In this document: piece after piece, positions 8,734 to 17,329 of the stretch
Layout of the letters: the number at the start of each line of letters is the position of its first letter
Numbering within the stretch: position 1 is the stretch's first letter
Assembly (NCBI GenBank): GCA_023388335.1
Contig: JAEWGL010000260.1
Span: 1-46,070 of the forward strand
Reading direction: 5' to 3'
From: Pseudomonadota bacterium
GTDB taxonomy: Bacteria > Pseudomonadota > Gammaproteobacteria > Pseudomonadales > Pseudomonadaceae
Length of the DNA: 46,070 bases
Made by a program: the position numbers and the translations under genes
The notes under the pieces: model-generated
Databases searched by the model: none
What the model saw: the letters and a program-made list of their open reading frames with translations, nothing else
Told to the model about the DNA's origin: nothing

Positions 8734-10488
8734 CTATTTCACCGCATGCTCGTTACCGCCCAACACCGTAGCAGGCGCAATCACCCGCTCGACGGGCGTC
8801 ACCACCTGCCCCAGGTCGATACGCCGGAAATCCGGCTTGGCCCCCAGCCGCGCATTGAAGCGCACGTTGAAGCTGAACGGGTCTTCGGTGGGCACATCCA
8901 GCGCATGGCCGTACAGCGGTGTGATCGCCGCAGCGTCATACCCCATCAAACGCAACAGCGTGGGGAAGATGTTGTAGTGGCTTGAGGCATTGCGATTGGT
9001 TGCCAGCTGCGCCTGCCAATCGAGGGTCTTGAGCGCCTGTCCCTGGATAACCAGCAGCGGTACCAGGCCCTCCTCAGCCACCGGATCGCTGTCGCAATGG
9101 GTGTTCAAACCGGGATTGCCACGCTCGTGCAGGTCCTGGCCATGGTCGGAGGTGTAGATCACCACGGCCTGGCTCAGGTCGCCCTCGGCGAACAGACGGC
9201 GGAAGAACTCGCCGACGCTCCATGACAGCGTGTTGCGGTAGGCGTTACGGTACAGCTCCCAATCCTGCGGACGGCCGTCGAAGCCTTCGCGAGTACCGGT
9301 ATCGGCAACATCGGCGAAACGCCCGCGCGGCAGCGCTGGCTGGTAGCGCATGAATGCATCCGGGTACTTGTCGTGCACGGGGAAATGCGCGCCGACCTTG
9401 TTGATCACGATCAGCTGCGGCTGGTCATCCTTGAGCAGCTCGACCAGCTTGGCGAGCGCGGCCATGTCGCGCTGTATCACGGGGGTATCGTCGAACTGGA
9501 TAAACGTGTCGATGTCGCGCTTTTCTGTCTCGGTCATCAGGTTCTGCAGGTTGCCGCGCGTGCGCTGGCCATCGATGTACACCGTGCCAAGACCAGCCTT
9601 CTTGGCGTATTGCCAGATCGATGGCTGGGTCGAGTTGATGCGCAGGTAGTCATCGCGGGTGCCGCCGTAACGCAAGGTGACATTGGTGTCGGCGCTGCAG
9701 TTGGCGATGGAGGCGGCGTAGCCGTAGTTGATCACGCTCACCCCCGGCGGCGGTGACATCAGGTGGGTGGTGACGCCTGCGGGGGTATTCACATCCAGGT
9801 AGTTGCCCCCAATGCTCTCGTCGATCACCAGGACGATGTCCTTGGCCAGCGCAGGCGCCGAACGGGCGAGGCTCACCGGCTGGCGGGGACCTACGCGGTC
9901 ATGCAACGTCTCGTAGCCGAACAGGCTCAGGTAGGCCAGTGGCGTGTACATCACCGGTAGGCCGCGGGCGCCCTCGCCTGCGCGGACGAAGAGGATGCCG
10001 ATCAGCAAGAGCAGCGCCAGCACTGGCGCGGACACTGTCAACGACGGCGACAGCACGCGCGCCAGGCGCACCGGGGGCGCCGGCCGCAAGCCGATGCCCA
10101 GCAGCAGGAGTACGGCTTTGGCCAGCGCCAGGGTGATCGCATAGTGATACTGCTCCAGCGCCTCTTGGATAAAGCCACCGGAATAGACCATGGAGACGAA
10201 CGCGCTGTAGGTCAGGTACGCGTCGGTGATGCGCGCATAGGCATCGAAGAACAGCGCACTCACCGCGAACATCAGCGCCACCGTCCAGCGCACGACACCC
10301 GGACGGATCCAGGCGCTGAGCAACAGCGCGACCGCCAGCGCTGCAAACATCCCGACGTACAAGAGCAACGAAAAACTGGCGCCAAGCGCCTGGAGGCGCT
10401 CCAGGTAATAGTCCTGAAAGCTAGCCAGGTAGATGACCAACAGTATTAATTTGATATATCCGCGCATGATTTCCCTCGCCATGGTCAT
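8734..10488 (-). CDS. Sulfatase-fold membrane transferase, phosphoethanolamine transferase-like
   Basis: A 584-residue membrane enzyme. About five N-terminal transmembrane helices (from YIKLILLVIYLASF) precede a periplasmic alkaline-phosphatase/sulfatase-fold domain. Visible metal-site and fold motifs are VLVIDESIGGNYLDV, a nucleophile region SIANCSADTN, NKVGAHFPVHDKYP and TSDHGQDL. Family knowledge: EptA/CptA-like members move phosphoethanolamine from phosphatidylethanolamine to lipid A, core LPS or another surface glycan. The nucleophile segment differs from the T-x-C-G-T pattern I associate with EptA, so another acceptor or phospho-donor is possible. Three starts are plausible: 10488 (GGAG nine bases upstream), 10482, and 10467 (GAGG six bases upstream). 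The gene diverges from the EPS operon across about 370 bp, so shared regulation is possible. Confidence 0.85.
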   Translation of the reverse strand: MTMAREIMRGYIKLILLVIYLASFQDYYLERLQALGASFSLLLYVGMFAALAVALLLSAWIRPGVVRWTVALMFAVSALFFDAYARITDAYLTYSAFVSMVYSGGFIQEALEQYHYAITLALAKAVLLLLGIGLRPAPPVRLARVLSPSLTVSAPVLALLLLIGILFVRAGEGARGLPVMYTPLAYLSLFGYETLHDRVGPRQPVSLARSAPALAKDIVLVIDESIGGNYLDVNTPAGVTTHLMSPPPGVSVINYGYAASIANCSADTNVTLRYGGTRDDYLRINSTQPSIWQYAKKAGLGTVYIDGQRTRGNLQNLMTETEKRDIDTFIQFDDTPVIQRDMAALAKLVELLKDDQPQLIVINKVGAHFPVHDKYPDAFMRYQPALPRGRFADVADTGTREGFDGRPQDWELYRNAYRNTLSWSVGEFFRRLFAEGDLSQAVVIYTSDHGQDLHERGNPGLNTHCDSDPVAEEGLVPLLVIQGQALKTLDWQAQLATNRNASSHYNIFPTLLRLMGYDAAAITPLYGHALDVPTEDPFSFNVRFNARLGAKPDFRRIDLGQVVTPVERVIAPATVLGGNEHAVK

Positions 10489-10770
10489 CGATTTTCTCTC
10501 CAACCGTAGCAGGGTTGTCACAAAGCACAAGCCACGAAATGTCAACTTTCTGACGATATCACATCGCCTTATTTTGGCGCTTTTCAAGCCTTCCCTAGGG
10601 AACTACCTATCGGCTACAGCCCCCGTTTTACAGGGACTTTGACCATTCATCGGCTAAAGGTTCGGCGAAGTGCCAGCAGCTTTTCACGCTAACGTACGGA
10701 TTCAAAAAGGGTTGATGGCAAAAGGCCGGGATGTTTGGCGTTTGTAAATGCGACGAAACATGCCATTGCT

Positions 10771-10801
10771 TTGACGCAAATTCACAAGGCTGAGCTATAC
10801 C
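10771..10801 (+). promoter_or_regulatory. Candidate promoter of the exopolysaccharide operon
   Basis: TTGACG (10771-10776) and TATACC (10796-10801) are separated by 19 bp, long for sigma-70. The -10 is embedded in GCTATACC, which resembles the sigma-S extended -10 (KCTATACT). A start near 10808 would give a 48-base leader before ugd. The rest of the 10489-10855 gap shows an isolated palindrome TTCCCTAGGGAA at 10591-10602. No other convincing promoter or operator was found. This is a by-eye inference. Confidence 0.35.
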
Positions 10802-10855
10802 GAAAAACACACCGCTGTTTCATCCCCCTTACTACTTCATACGAGGCACGCCGGC

Positions 10856-12208
10856 ATGGATGTGAGCGTATTTGGCACCGGCTATGTCGGTCTTGTACAA
10901 GCCGCTGCTCTGGCAGATGTGGGTCACCGTGTTCTGTGCGTGGATGTCGATACGCACAAGATCAATCAATTGCGTCAAGGCGTTCCACCGATCAGCGAGC
11001 CTGGCCTGTCAAGCATGCTCGAAGAGAACATCAAGGAAGGCCGTCTGTCGTTCAGCACGCAGGCCAGCGATGCCGTCGCCCATGCCGAGCTGATCTTCAT
11101 CGCGGTCGGTACACCGCCGGACGAGGACGGCTCGGCCGACCTCTCCCATGTGCTCAACGTCACGCGGCAGATCGCCGGGTTGATGGAAGAGGACCGCACG
11201 CTGATCATCAAGTCGACCGTGCCGGTGGGCACCGCCGACAAAGTCATCGCCCTGGCACGCGAAGAGTTACTGCGCCTGGCCAAGGACAACCTGCAGGTCC
11301 GGGTGGTCTCCAACCCGGAGTTCCTCAAGGAGGGCAGCGCGCTGGCCGATTGCATGCGCCCGGACCGCATCATCATCGGTACCCGTGACGACATCGCCCA
11401 CGACCAGATGGCCGAGCTCTACGCGCCCTTCTGCCGCAACCATGAAAAGCTCATGTTCATGGACAACCGCAGTGCCGAGCTGACCAAGTACGCCGCCAAC
11501 GCCATGCTTGCCACGCGTATCAGCTTCATGAACGAGCTGGCCAATCTCAGCGAGCATCTGGGGGCCGACATTGAGGCCGTGCGCAAGGGCATCGGCTCCG
11601 ACCCGCGCATCGGTTACCACTTCATCTATCCCGGCTGCGGCTACGGTGGCTCCTGCTTCCCCAAGGACCTGCGCGCCTTGCTGCACACCGCCGAACACAG
11701 CGGCATGCCCCTGCGCCTGCTGCAAAGCGTCAGCGAGGTCAACGACCGCCAACGGCAGATCCTCTTCGGCAAGCTCAAGGAGCGCCTGCACGGCGCGCTA
11801 CAGGGCAAGTCCATTGCCCTCTGGGGCCTGGCGTTCAAGCCCAACACCGATGACATGCGCGAGGCGCCGAGCCGCTATCTGATGGAAGCGCTGTGGGCCG
11901 AAGGCGCCATGGTACGCGCCTACGATCCCGAGGCCATGGACGAATGCCGGCGCCTGTACGGCTACCGCGACGACCTGCAGCTGTGCGCCACCCGTGATGA
12001 CACCCTGCAGGATGCCGATGCCCTGGTCATCTGCACCGAGTGGAAGAATTTTCGCGTGGTCGACTTCACCCTCCTGGCGGACAAGCTGCGCGCCAAGCTG
12101 ATCATCGACGGACGCAACCTGTACAGCCCCGAAATCGTCGCAGGTCATGGCTTGAGCTACACCGGTATCGGCTTGCTGCAGGTCCCACCCCAGGTAACGT
12201 CGTCATGA
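10856..12208 (+). CDS. ugd: UDP-glucose 6-dehydrogenase (nucleotide-sugar dehydrogenase)
   Basis: A 450-residue UDP-glucose/GDP-mannose dehydrogenase family enzyme; it oxidises UDP-glucose to UDP-glucuronate with two NAD+. The N-terminal NAD domain begins VSVFGTGYVGLVQAAALADVGH. Further motifs are FIAVGTPPDEDGSADL, KSTVPVGTADKV, SNPEFLKEGSAL and the catalytic GYGGSCFPKDLRA, with Cys267 as nucleophile. The C-terminal UDP-binding domain has WGLAFKPNTDDMREAPS and GRNLYSPE. The length is normal. GAGG nine bases before the ATG supports the start. It is the first gene of the EPS operon; its stop overlaps the next start in ATGA, and the next gene is a uronate epimerase, which favours UDP-glucose over GDP-mannose as substrate. 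Confidence 0.93.
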   Translation: MDVSVFGTGYVGLVQAAALADVGHRVLCVDVDTHKINQLRQGVPPISEPGLSSMLEENIKEGRLSFSTQASDAVAHAELIFIAVGTPPDEDGSADLSHVLNVTRQIAGLMEEDRTLIIKSTVPVGTADKVIALAREELLRLAKDNLQVRVVSNPEFLKEGSALADCMRPDRIIIGTRDDIAHDQMAELYAPFCRNHEKLMFMDNRSAELTKYAANAMLATRISFMNELANLSEHLGADIEAVRKGIGSDPRIGYHFIYPGCGYGGSCFPKDLRALLHTAEHSGMPLRLLQSVSEVNDRQRQILFGKLKERLHGALQGKSIALWGLAFKPNTDDMREAPSRYLMEALWAEGAMVRAYDPEAMDECRRLYGYRDDLQLCATRDDTLQDADALVICTEWKNFRVVDFTLLADKLRAKLIIDGRNLYSPEIVAGHGLSYTGIGLLQVPPQVTSS

Positions 12209-13266
12209 AAGTGCTGGTCACCGGCGCGGCTGGTTTCATCGGTGCTCATACCAGCCTGCGCCTGATCCGCGACGGCCATCAGGTACTGGGCCTGGACAAC
12301 TTCAACGGCTACTACGACCCAGCCCTCAAGCGCGCTCGGGTGCGCTGGCTCGAGGACCAGACCGGTCCCTTCGCCCTGCACTGCATGGACCTGGGTGATC
12401 GCGAAGGCATGGCACGGTTGTTTGCCCAGGAGCGCCCCGACGTGGTGGTACACCTGGCAGCGCAGGCCGGGGTGCGCTACTCGCTGGACAACCCCCATGC
12501 CTACATCGACAGCAACCTGTGCGGTTTCCTCAATATCCTCGAGGGTTGCCGCCGCTACCCGGTGCGCCATCTGCTGTACGCCTCTTCAAGCTCGGTGTAC
12601 GGCGCCAACCAGCGTACCCCGTACCGGGTCCAGGACGCGGTGGATCATCCGCTGTCGCTGTACGCCGCGACCAAGAAAGCCAACGAGGCCATGGCCCACA
12701 GCTACAGCCATCTGTTCGGCATTCCGAGCAGCGGCTTGCGCTTTTTCACGGTGTACGGCCCCTGGGGCCGCCCGGACATGTCGCCGATCCAGTTCGCTCA
12801 GGCGATCACCGAGGGTCGCCCGATTCAGCTGTTCAACCACGGCCGACACCAGCGCGACTTCACCTACATCGACGACATCGTCGAAAGCCTGGTGCGGTTG
12901 ATCCCACTGCCACCGCTGGTTGATCCCGACTGGGACCGCGAGCAACCCGACGCCTCGAGCAGTCACGCACCCTGGCGGCTGTACAACATCGGCGGGCAGC
13001 GCCCGGTGGAACTGACCGACTACCTGGCCCTGCTGGAAAAGCACCTCAGACGCAAGGCCGATGTCGAGCTGCTACCTCTGCAGCCGGGCGATGTGCTGGC
13101 CACCTGCGCCGACACCAGCACGCTGGAGCGGGTCACCGGCTTCGTCCCACAGGTTTCCCTGGATGAAGGGCTCGGGCGGTTCGTCGCCTGGTTTCATCGG
13201 TACTACTCGCGCTCTACCAAGGCCAGTCCGGTCGGCGAGCGCAGGCATGAAAGGAGGGCGATATGA
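12205..13266 (+). CDS. UDP-glucuronate 4-epimerase-like SDR enzyme
   Basis: A 353-residue extended short-chain dehydrogenase/reductase. It shows the NAD motif VTGAAGFIG at residues 5-13, HLAAQAGVRYSLDNPHAYIDSN, the active-site serines in YASSSSVYG, and the YxxxK pair Tyr153/Lys157 in LYAATKK. The stretches VRYSLDNPHAYIDSN, FFTVYGPWGRPDM and RDFTYIDDIVESLVR are characteristic of the CapI/LspL-type UDP-GlcA 4-epimerases, which make UDP-galacturonate. It begins at 12205 inside the ugd stop (ATGA), so translation is coupled; the in-frame extension upstream is antisense-like noise within ugd. Together with Ugd it predicts an acidic polysaccharide containing galacturonic and/or glucuronic acid. Other UDP-hexuronate epimerisations cannot be excluded. 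Confidence 0.88.
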   Translation: MKVLVTGAAGFIGAHTSLRLIRDGHQVLGLDNFNGYYDPALKRARVRWLEDQTGPFALHCMDLGDREGMARLFAQERPDVVVHLAAQAGVRYSLDNPHAYIDSNLCGFLNILEGCRRYPVRHLLYASSSSVYGANQRTPYRVQDAVDHPLSLYAATKKANEAMAHSYSHLFGIPSSGLRFFTVYGPWGRPDMSPIQFAQAITEGRPIQLFNHGRHQRDFTYIDDIVESLVRLIPLPPLVDPDWDREQPDASSSHAPWRLYNIGGQRPVELTDYLALLEKHLRRKADVELLPLQPGDVLATCADTSTLERVTGFVPQVSLDEGLGRFVAWFHRYYSRSTKASPVGERRHERRAI

Positions 13267-14009
13267 CAGGACAACCCAGAAGTGCAGACCTGCAGGGTCT
13301 GTACCAGGACAAACGCATGGACCCGGCGCACCGCCAACGCATCGATGCAGCCATTCATATGCAAGGCCGCGGCTGGCTGACCGGCCGCATCGGCGGCAGG
13401 TCCTGGACCCTGTCACGGACCAACCGGGTGGTGTCCTGCCTGGGTGCCCTGGCAATACTGCTGCTGATTTCACCGCTGCTGCTGGTACTGGCGATCCTGG
13501 TCAAGCGCAGTAGCCCGGGCCCGGTGTTCTTCATTCAGAAGCGCACCGGCTACCGCGGCCGCGCCTTCGGCATGTTCAAGTTCCGCACCATGGTCGCCAA
13601 CGCCGAGGCCTTGAAGGACTCGGTGCGCCACCTGAACAAGCATGGAGCCGACGCCATCGATTTCAAGATCGACAAGGATCCACGCGTCACCCGCATCGGC
13701 AGTTGGTTGCGTCGCAGCAGCCTCGACGAACTGCCCAACCTTCTCAACGTGGTTACCGGCGACATGCGCCTGGTCGGTCCAAGACCCACGTCCTTCAACG
13801 CCTACCGCTACAAGGACAATCACCTGGCACGCCTGAGCATCTACCCAGGCATGACCGGTCTGTGGCAGATCTCCGGGCGCAGCGACATCGACTTTGACCA
13901 GCGCGTCGAACTGGACCTTAGCTACATCAATGAACAGAGCTTGATGCTGGATCTGAAGATCCTCTTCAAGACCCCCTTCAAAGTCTTCAGCGGCCACGGA
14001 GCAAGTTGA
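13263..14009 (+). CDS. Initiating sugar-1-phosphate transferase (bacterial sugar transferase family)
   Basis: A 248-residue phosphoglycosyltransferase with one membrane segment (residues 56-80) and the conserved PglC/WcaJ catalytic domain. Motifs include SPGPVFFIQKRTGYRGRAF, MFKFRTM (104-110), the catalytic Asp155-Glu156 in SLDELPNLLNV, GDMRLVGPRPT and YPGMTGLWQISGRS. It transfers a sugar-1-phosphate from a UDP-sugar to undecaprenyl phosphate, starting repeat-unit synthesis on the inner face of the membrane. It is a short form: only about 55 residues lie before the single membrane segment, with no four-helix WcaJ N-terminal domain. The ATG overlaps the previous stop. Which sugar is transferred cannot be read. 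Confidence 0.93.
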   Translation: MTGQPRSADLQGLYQDKRMDPAHRQRIDAAIHMQGRGWLTGRIGGRSWTLSRTNRVVSCLGALAILLLISPLLLVLAILVKRSSPGPVFFIQKRTGYRGRAFGMFKFRTMVANAEALKDSVRHLNKHGADAIDFKIDKDPRVTRIGSWLRRSSLDELPNLLNVVTGDMRLVGPRPTSFNAYRYKDNHLARLSIYPGMTGLWQISGRSDIDFDQRVELDLSYINEQSLMLDLKILFKTPFKVFSGHGAS

Positions 14010-14657
14010 ATGGACGGTTCTACTTCGAGAAGCCTGAGCATCGCGACCCCGAGCGAAGCCAACCTTACCGCCACGGTGCTCGACCTTGAGCAGCGCACGC
14101 TGTTGCTGACCGCCGCCAACACCGGCAGCGGCACCAGCACCAGCGCCCTGGCCTTTGCCAATCAACTGGCCCAGATGTGCGCCGGTCCCGTGCTGCTGAT
14201 CGACAGCAGCGGCAGCGCCAACAACCTCAGTCAGCAGCTGGGCCTGCACAAACTGCGAGGGTTCACCGACCTGCTGTTCAACCATGACACCCCGCCCTTG
14301 GCCCAGGACTGCATTGTGCGCCTGTCCGACCAGCCTTTCGACGTGCTGCCCGGCGGTACCTTCAAGCGCGGCCGCGACCGCCTCAACCCGGAACTGCTGC
14401 GCGTGCTGCTCACGCATTTGGGCGATTACTACCGCTTCGTGGTGATCGATGGCGAGGCGGTCTATGCCAACGCCGACAGCCTGGTGATCGGCACCTTGGT
14501 CGATGGCGTGATCCTGGTGGTCTGCGCTGAGGAGACCCGCTGGGAAGTGGCCCAGGCCGCGGCCCAGCGCCTGACCCAGGCCGGCGCGCAACTGATCGGC
14601 AGCGTCTTCAACCGGCGCAAGTACTACATGCCCAAGTGGCTGTACAACAACCTCTGA
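14010..14657 (+). CDS. CpsD/BY-kinase-like P-loop protein with degenerate ATP site
   Basis: A 215-residue cytoplasmic protein of the bacterial tyrosine kinase/ParA-MinD fold, placed where an EPS operon normally has the kinase partner of the Wzz/GumC protein. The Walker A position reads NTGSGTSTS (residues 37-45): the lysine of GxGK(S/T) is Thr42. The Walker A' segment is VLLIDSSG, keeping the first Asp (Asp65) but not the second. The Walker B-like VVIDGEAV is present. The C-terminus has three tyrosines (RRKYYMPKWLYNNL) but no dense Tyr cluster. The start abuts the previous stop exactly (TGAATG). I infer a regulatory or scaffold role with impaired ATP hydrolysis; active kinase function is doubtful. 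Confidence 0.8.
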   Translation: MDGSTSRSLSIATPSEANLTATVLDLEQRTLLLTAANTGSGTSTSALAFANQLAQMCAGPVLLIDSSGSANNLSQQLGLHKLRGFTDLLFNHDTPPLAQDCIVRLSDQPFDVLPGGTFKRGRDRLNPELLRVLLTHLGDYYRFVVIDGEAVYANADSLVIGTLVDGVILVVCAEETRWEVAQAAAQRLTQAGAQLIGSVFNRRKYYMPKWLYNNL

Positions 14658-14678
14658 GGCCAGCACAGGACGCACACC

Positions 14679-15740
14679 ATGAAATATCCAACGATTACCC
14701 TGTGCCTGCTGGCCCTGGCCGGTTGCGCCAGCCAAGAGACCCGCGAAATGCCGGTGCAGATCCTCACCGCGGCCCCGGCCGAAGCGCAGAACACCGAGTT
14801 CACCCGCCGTGAACAGGTACTGCGCCCGCAAGACGTGCTGGAAGTCATCTTCCACGTCAGCGGCCAGACCCAAGGGATGTACCGCATCCAGTCTGGCGAC
14901 ACCATCGACCTCAGCTTCATGGCAGCCAGCGCCCTCAATGGCACCCAGCTGGTACAACCCGACGGCAGCATCACCCTGCCCAGCACCAACTCCGCCGTGC
15001 GGGTCGAGGGCATGACCACCGCCGAGGCCGAAGAGGCGATCCGCCAAAGCTATCGCAACAAGCGGATTTTCCAGAACAACCGCGACCAGGTCACCCTGCG
15101 GGTCCTGAACCCCGGTTCCGAGAAAAAAACCGCCTTGACCCATCCCGGTACCGGCATGAGCCGCGATATCACCGTTGGCAACGACGGCCGCGCGACCTTC
15201 CCCGAGATCGGTTCGGTGCCGTTGCAGGGGCTTACCGTCAACCAGCTGCGCGACCAGCTCAACGAGCGCTACGCCCAGTTGCCCGGTGGCATGAGCGTGG
15301 ACGTGCTGCTCAAGAGCACCGCGGCCAACGAAATCTATGTACTGGGCGAGGTTGGCCAGCCCGGCGCCTTCACGATCCGCCGTCCGGTCTCCGTCCTGGA
15401 AGCGCTGACCCTGGCCCGCGGTCCGACGCTCAAGGCCCAGCTCGGTTCGGTGGTGATTATGCGCCGCAACGGCAATATGGTTCAGGCGGTGAATTACGAC
15501 GTCGACAAGGCGCTTGCCGGACAGAGCCAGAAGATCGCCTACCTGCAGCCCGAAGACATGCTCTATGTGCCCAAGACCAAGCTGGCCAGCGCTGGCGAAC
15601 TGTCGCGCCAACTGGCTGACGTGATTCTGTTCCAGGGCATTGGTGTCAGCTTTGGCTACCGCCTGGACAGCAAGGATGACGGCGGCAGCAACAATGGAAA
15701 CAACGACGGCTCCGGCACTCCAGCCGCTGCTGCCCAATGA
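14679..15740 (+). CDS. Polysaccharide export outer-membrane lipoprotein, Wza/GumB family
   Basis: A 353-residue lipoprotein: the signal begins MKYPTITLCLL and ends in the lipobox LAGC. The body has the Poly_export domain (from about residue 45, with RPQDVLEVIFHVSGQTQG and GDTIDLSF) followed by SLBB-type beta-grasp domains, the last around EIYVLGEVGQPGAFTIRRP. The tail, about 20 residues rich in Gly, Asn and Ser, is low-complexity. It should form the periplasmic/outer-membrane export channel with the GumC-like protein encoded next. Length is typical of the family. There is a 21-base gap from the previous gene and an ATGA overlap with the next. Confidence 0.92.
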   Translation: MKYPTITLCLLALAGCASQETREMPVQILTAAPAEAQNTEFTRREQVLRPQDVLEVIFHVSGQTQGMYRIQSGDTIDLSFMAASALNGTQLVQPDGSITLPSTNSAVRVEGMTTAEAEEAIRQSYRNKRIFQNNRDQVTLRVLNPGSEKKTALTHPGTGMSRDITVGNDGRATFPEIGSVPLQGLTVNQLRDQLNERYAQLPGGMSVDVLLKSTAANEIYVLGEVGQPGAFTIRRPVSVLEALTLARGPTLKAQLGSVVIMRRNGNMVQAVNYDVDKALAGQSQKIAYLQPEDMLYVPKTKLASAGELSRQLADVILFQGIGVSFGYRLDSKDDGGSNNGNNDGSGTPAAAAQ

Positions 15741-17329
15741 ACGGGGACAGGTCCATGATTACGCAGCCAAAAGAGAACTATGTGCATGAGTTCTTCCGGA
15801 TCTTCTTCGCCAACCGCCAACTGGTCAAACGCGTGTTCCTGCTCTTCGCAGTGATCGCTCTGTTGGTGCCGCTGGCGCTCAAGCAGAGCTTCGACATCAC
15901 CGCCGAAGTGATCGTGCAGTCCAAGAAGCTCTCGCAGAGCGACACCAGCTCGGCCCTGACCCAGGAGGCGGACCAGTTTATCCCGCCGTCACTGGCCGAC
16001 ATGGAGACCGAAAGCAACATCCTGCGTTCGCCCACGCTGATCCGCCAGACCATCAACCAGCTGCGTCAGGAGGGCCATTACCTGCAGGAGCCGAGCCTGC
16101 TGCAACGCACGGTGTTCATGCCGCTACAAGAAAGCGTGGTCAATCCTCTCAAGCGCCTGTTCGGCAACCCGGTGGCCGAGGAGCGCGACACTGAGCTCGA
16201 TGGACTGACCGACCAGGCCATCAAGAACCTCAAGGTCGAGACCCTTCCCGGCTCCAACGTGATTTCGGTGATCTACAGCGCCGAGGACTCGAAACTGGGC
16301 ACGCTGTTCGTCACCAAGCTGCTGGACAACTTCCTCAAGAACCGCCAGGACCTGCAGTCCAACGAACTGCCAGAAACCTTCTATGAACAGAAAAAGCTGC
16401 ACTACCAGGCCCGCCTGGGTGACCTGGAAGGTCAGCGCCTTGACCTGCTACAGGCAAGCGGCTCGTCGGATCCGCGCGAAGAGATCACCTTCCGCCTGAA
16501 CGCCATCAACACCGAGGAACAGGCGCTGAACCTGTTTCGCGATCGCCAGTTGCAGAACCAGCAATGGCTCGACTACCTGCAGACCAACCTGGCGACGGCG
16601 AACAAGGCGAAAGTGGCTGACTACAGCTTCCCCTACACCTTCACCACCACGGTCGACAACGTTGCCTTCGAGGACCGCGAGATCAAGCAGCTCGGCGAGC
16701 AGCTGACCGCCCAGGTGGCCCGCTACAGCGCCGACATGACGGTCTTCCAGTCCAGTTCCGAGCCCATGATGCTGGCGCGTGAACAGATCAGCCGTCTGCG
16801 CGGGCAGTTCCTCAAGGTCGTCGACAACCGCATCCGCGAACGTCGCCAGGACCTGGCGGTGACCCAGCAGGTGATCGACCAGAAGACCCAGCGCATCGCC
16901 GATTACAAGGAGCGCATCCATCAGTTGCGCGAGACCCAGAGCAAGACCCGCCAGCTGGACACCGAGATCGATGCCCTGCACAAGGCCTTCTCTACCTACG
17001 CCCAGCGTTATGAAGAAAGCCGTGGCCAGGGCCTGTTCGACGGCAGCCAGTCCAACGCGCGGATCCTCAGCGCGCCGTACGAGCCGGCCACCGCAGCCTT
17101 CCCCAAACCTGGTCTGATCATTCCGTTCGGCCTGTTGACCGGCTTGCTGCTGTCGATTGCCCTGGTCTACGTCAAAGAGTTCTTCGACCGCCGCTTCAAG
17201 CACCCTGCCCAGATCACTCATCAGCTTGGCCTGCCTGTACTGCTGGTGATCAACGATCAGACCCCGGCATTGCCTAACCCGCACCAGACCTGGACGCTGC
17301 CACGCCTGATGCACTGGGTGCGCAATTGA
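15737..17329 (+). CDS. Chain-length/export inner-membrane protein, GumC/Wzz family without kinase domain
   Basis: A 530-residue polysaccharide co-polymerase. A first transmembrane segment (VFLLFAVIALLVPLAL) lies near residues 32-48. A long periplasmic coiled-coil region follows, with many Gln/Glu/Arg heptads at about 230-420. A second segment (LIIPFGLLTGLLLSIALVYV) precedes KEFFDRRFKHP near residue 475. The cytoplasmic tail is short and has no P-loop, so the kinase-like function is split off to the gene at 14010. The ATG at 15737 overlaps the previous stop, but ATG 15755 has a nearby AGG and could be the true start. Its stop overlaps the TTG start of the next gene. Confidence 0.9.
   Translation: MNGDRSMITQPKENYVHEFFRIFFANRQLVKRVFLLFAVIALLVPLALKQSFDITAEVIVQSKKLSQSDTSSALTQEADQFIPPSLADMETESNILRSPTLIRQTINQLRQEGHYLQEPSLLQRTVFMPLQESVVNPLKRLFGNPVAEERDTELDGLTDQAIKNLKVETLPGSNVISVIYSAEDSKLGTLFVTKLLDNFLKNRQDLQSNELPETFYEQKKLHYQARLGDLEGQRLDLLQASGSSDPREEITFRLNAINTEEQALNLFRDRQLQNQQWLDYLQTNLATANKAKVADYSFPYTFTTTVDNVAFEDREIKQLGEQLTAQVARYSADMTVFQSSSEPMMLAREQISRLRGQFLKVVDNRIRERRQDLAVTQQVIDQKTQRIADYKERIHQLRETQSKTRQLDTEIDALHKAFSTYAQRYEESRGQGLFDGSQSNARILSAPYEPATAAFPKPGLIIPFGLLTGLLLSIALVYVKEFFDRRFKHPAQITHQLGLPVLLVINDQTPALPNPHQTWTLPRLMHWVRN

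Noticed and set aside
10735..10775. A sigma-54 promoter before the EPS operon
   Set aside because: The nearest GG and GC pairs are one base too far apart and the flanking consensus is poor.
13470..15737. A 755-codon open frame on the minus strand across the EPS genes
   Set aside because: It is antisense to three well-supported genes (sugar transferase, P-loop protein, Wza-like lipoprotein). Its composition is that of a GC-rich shadow frame, with no recognisable domain or ribosome-binding site.
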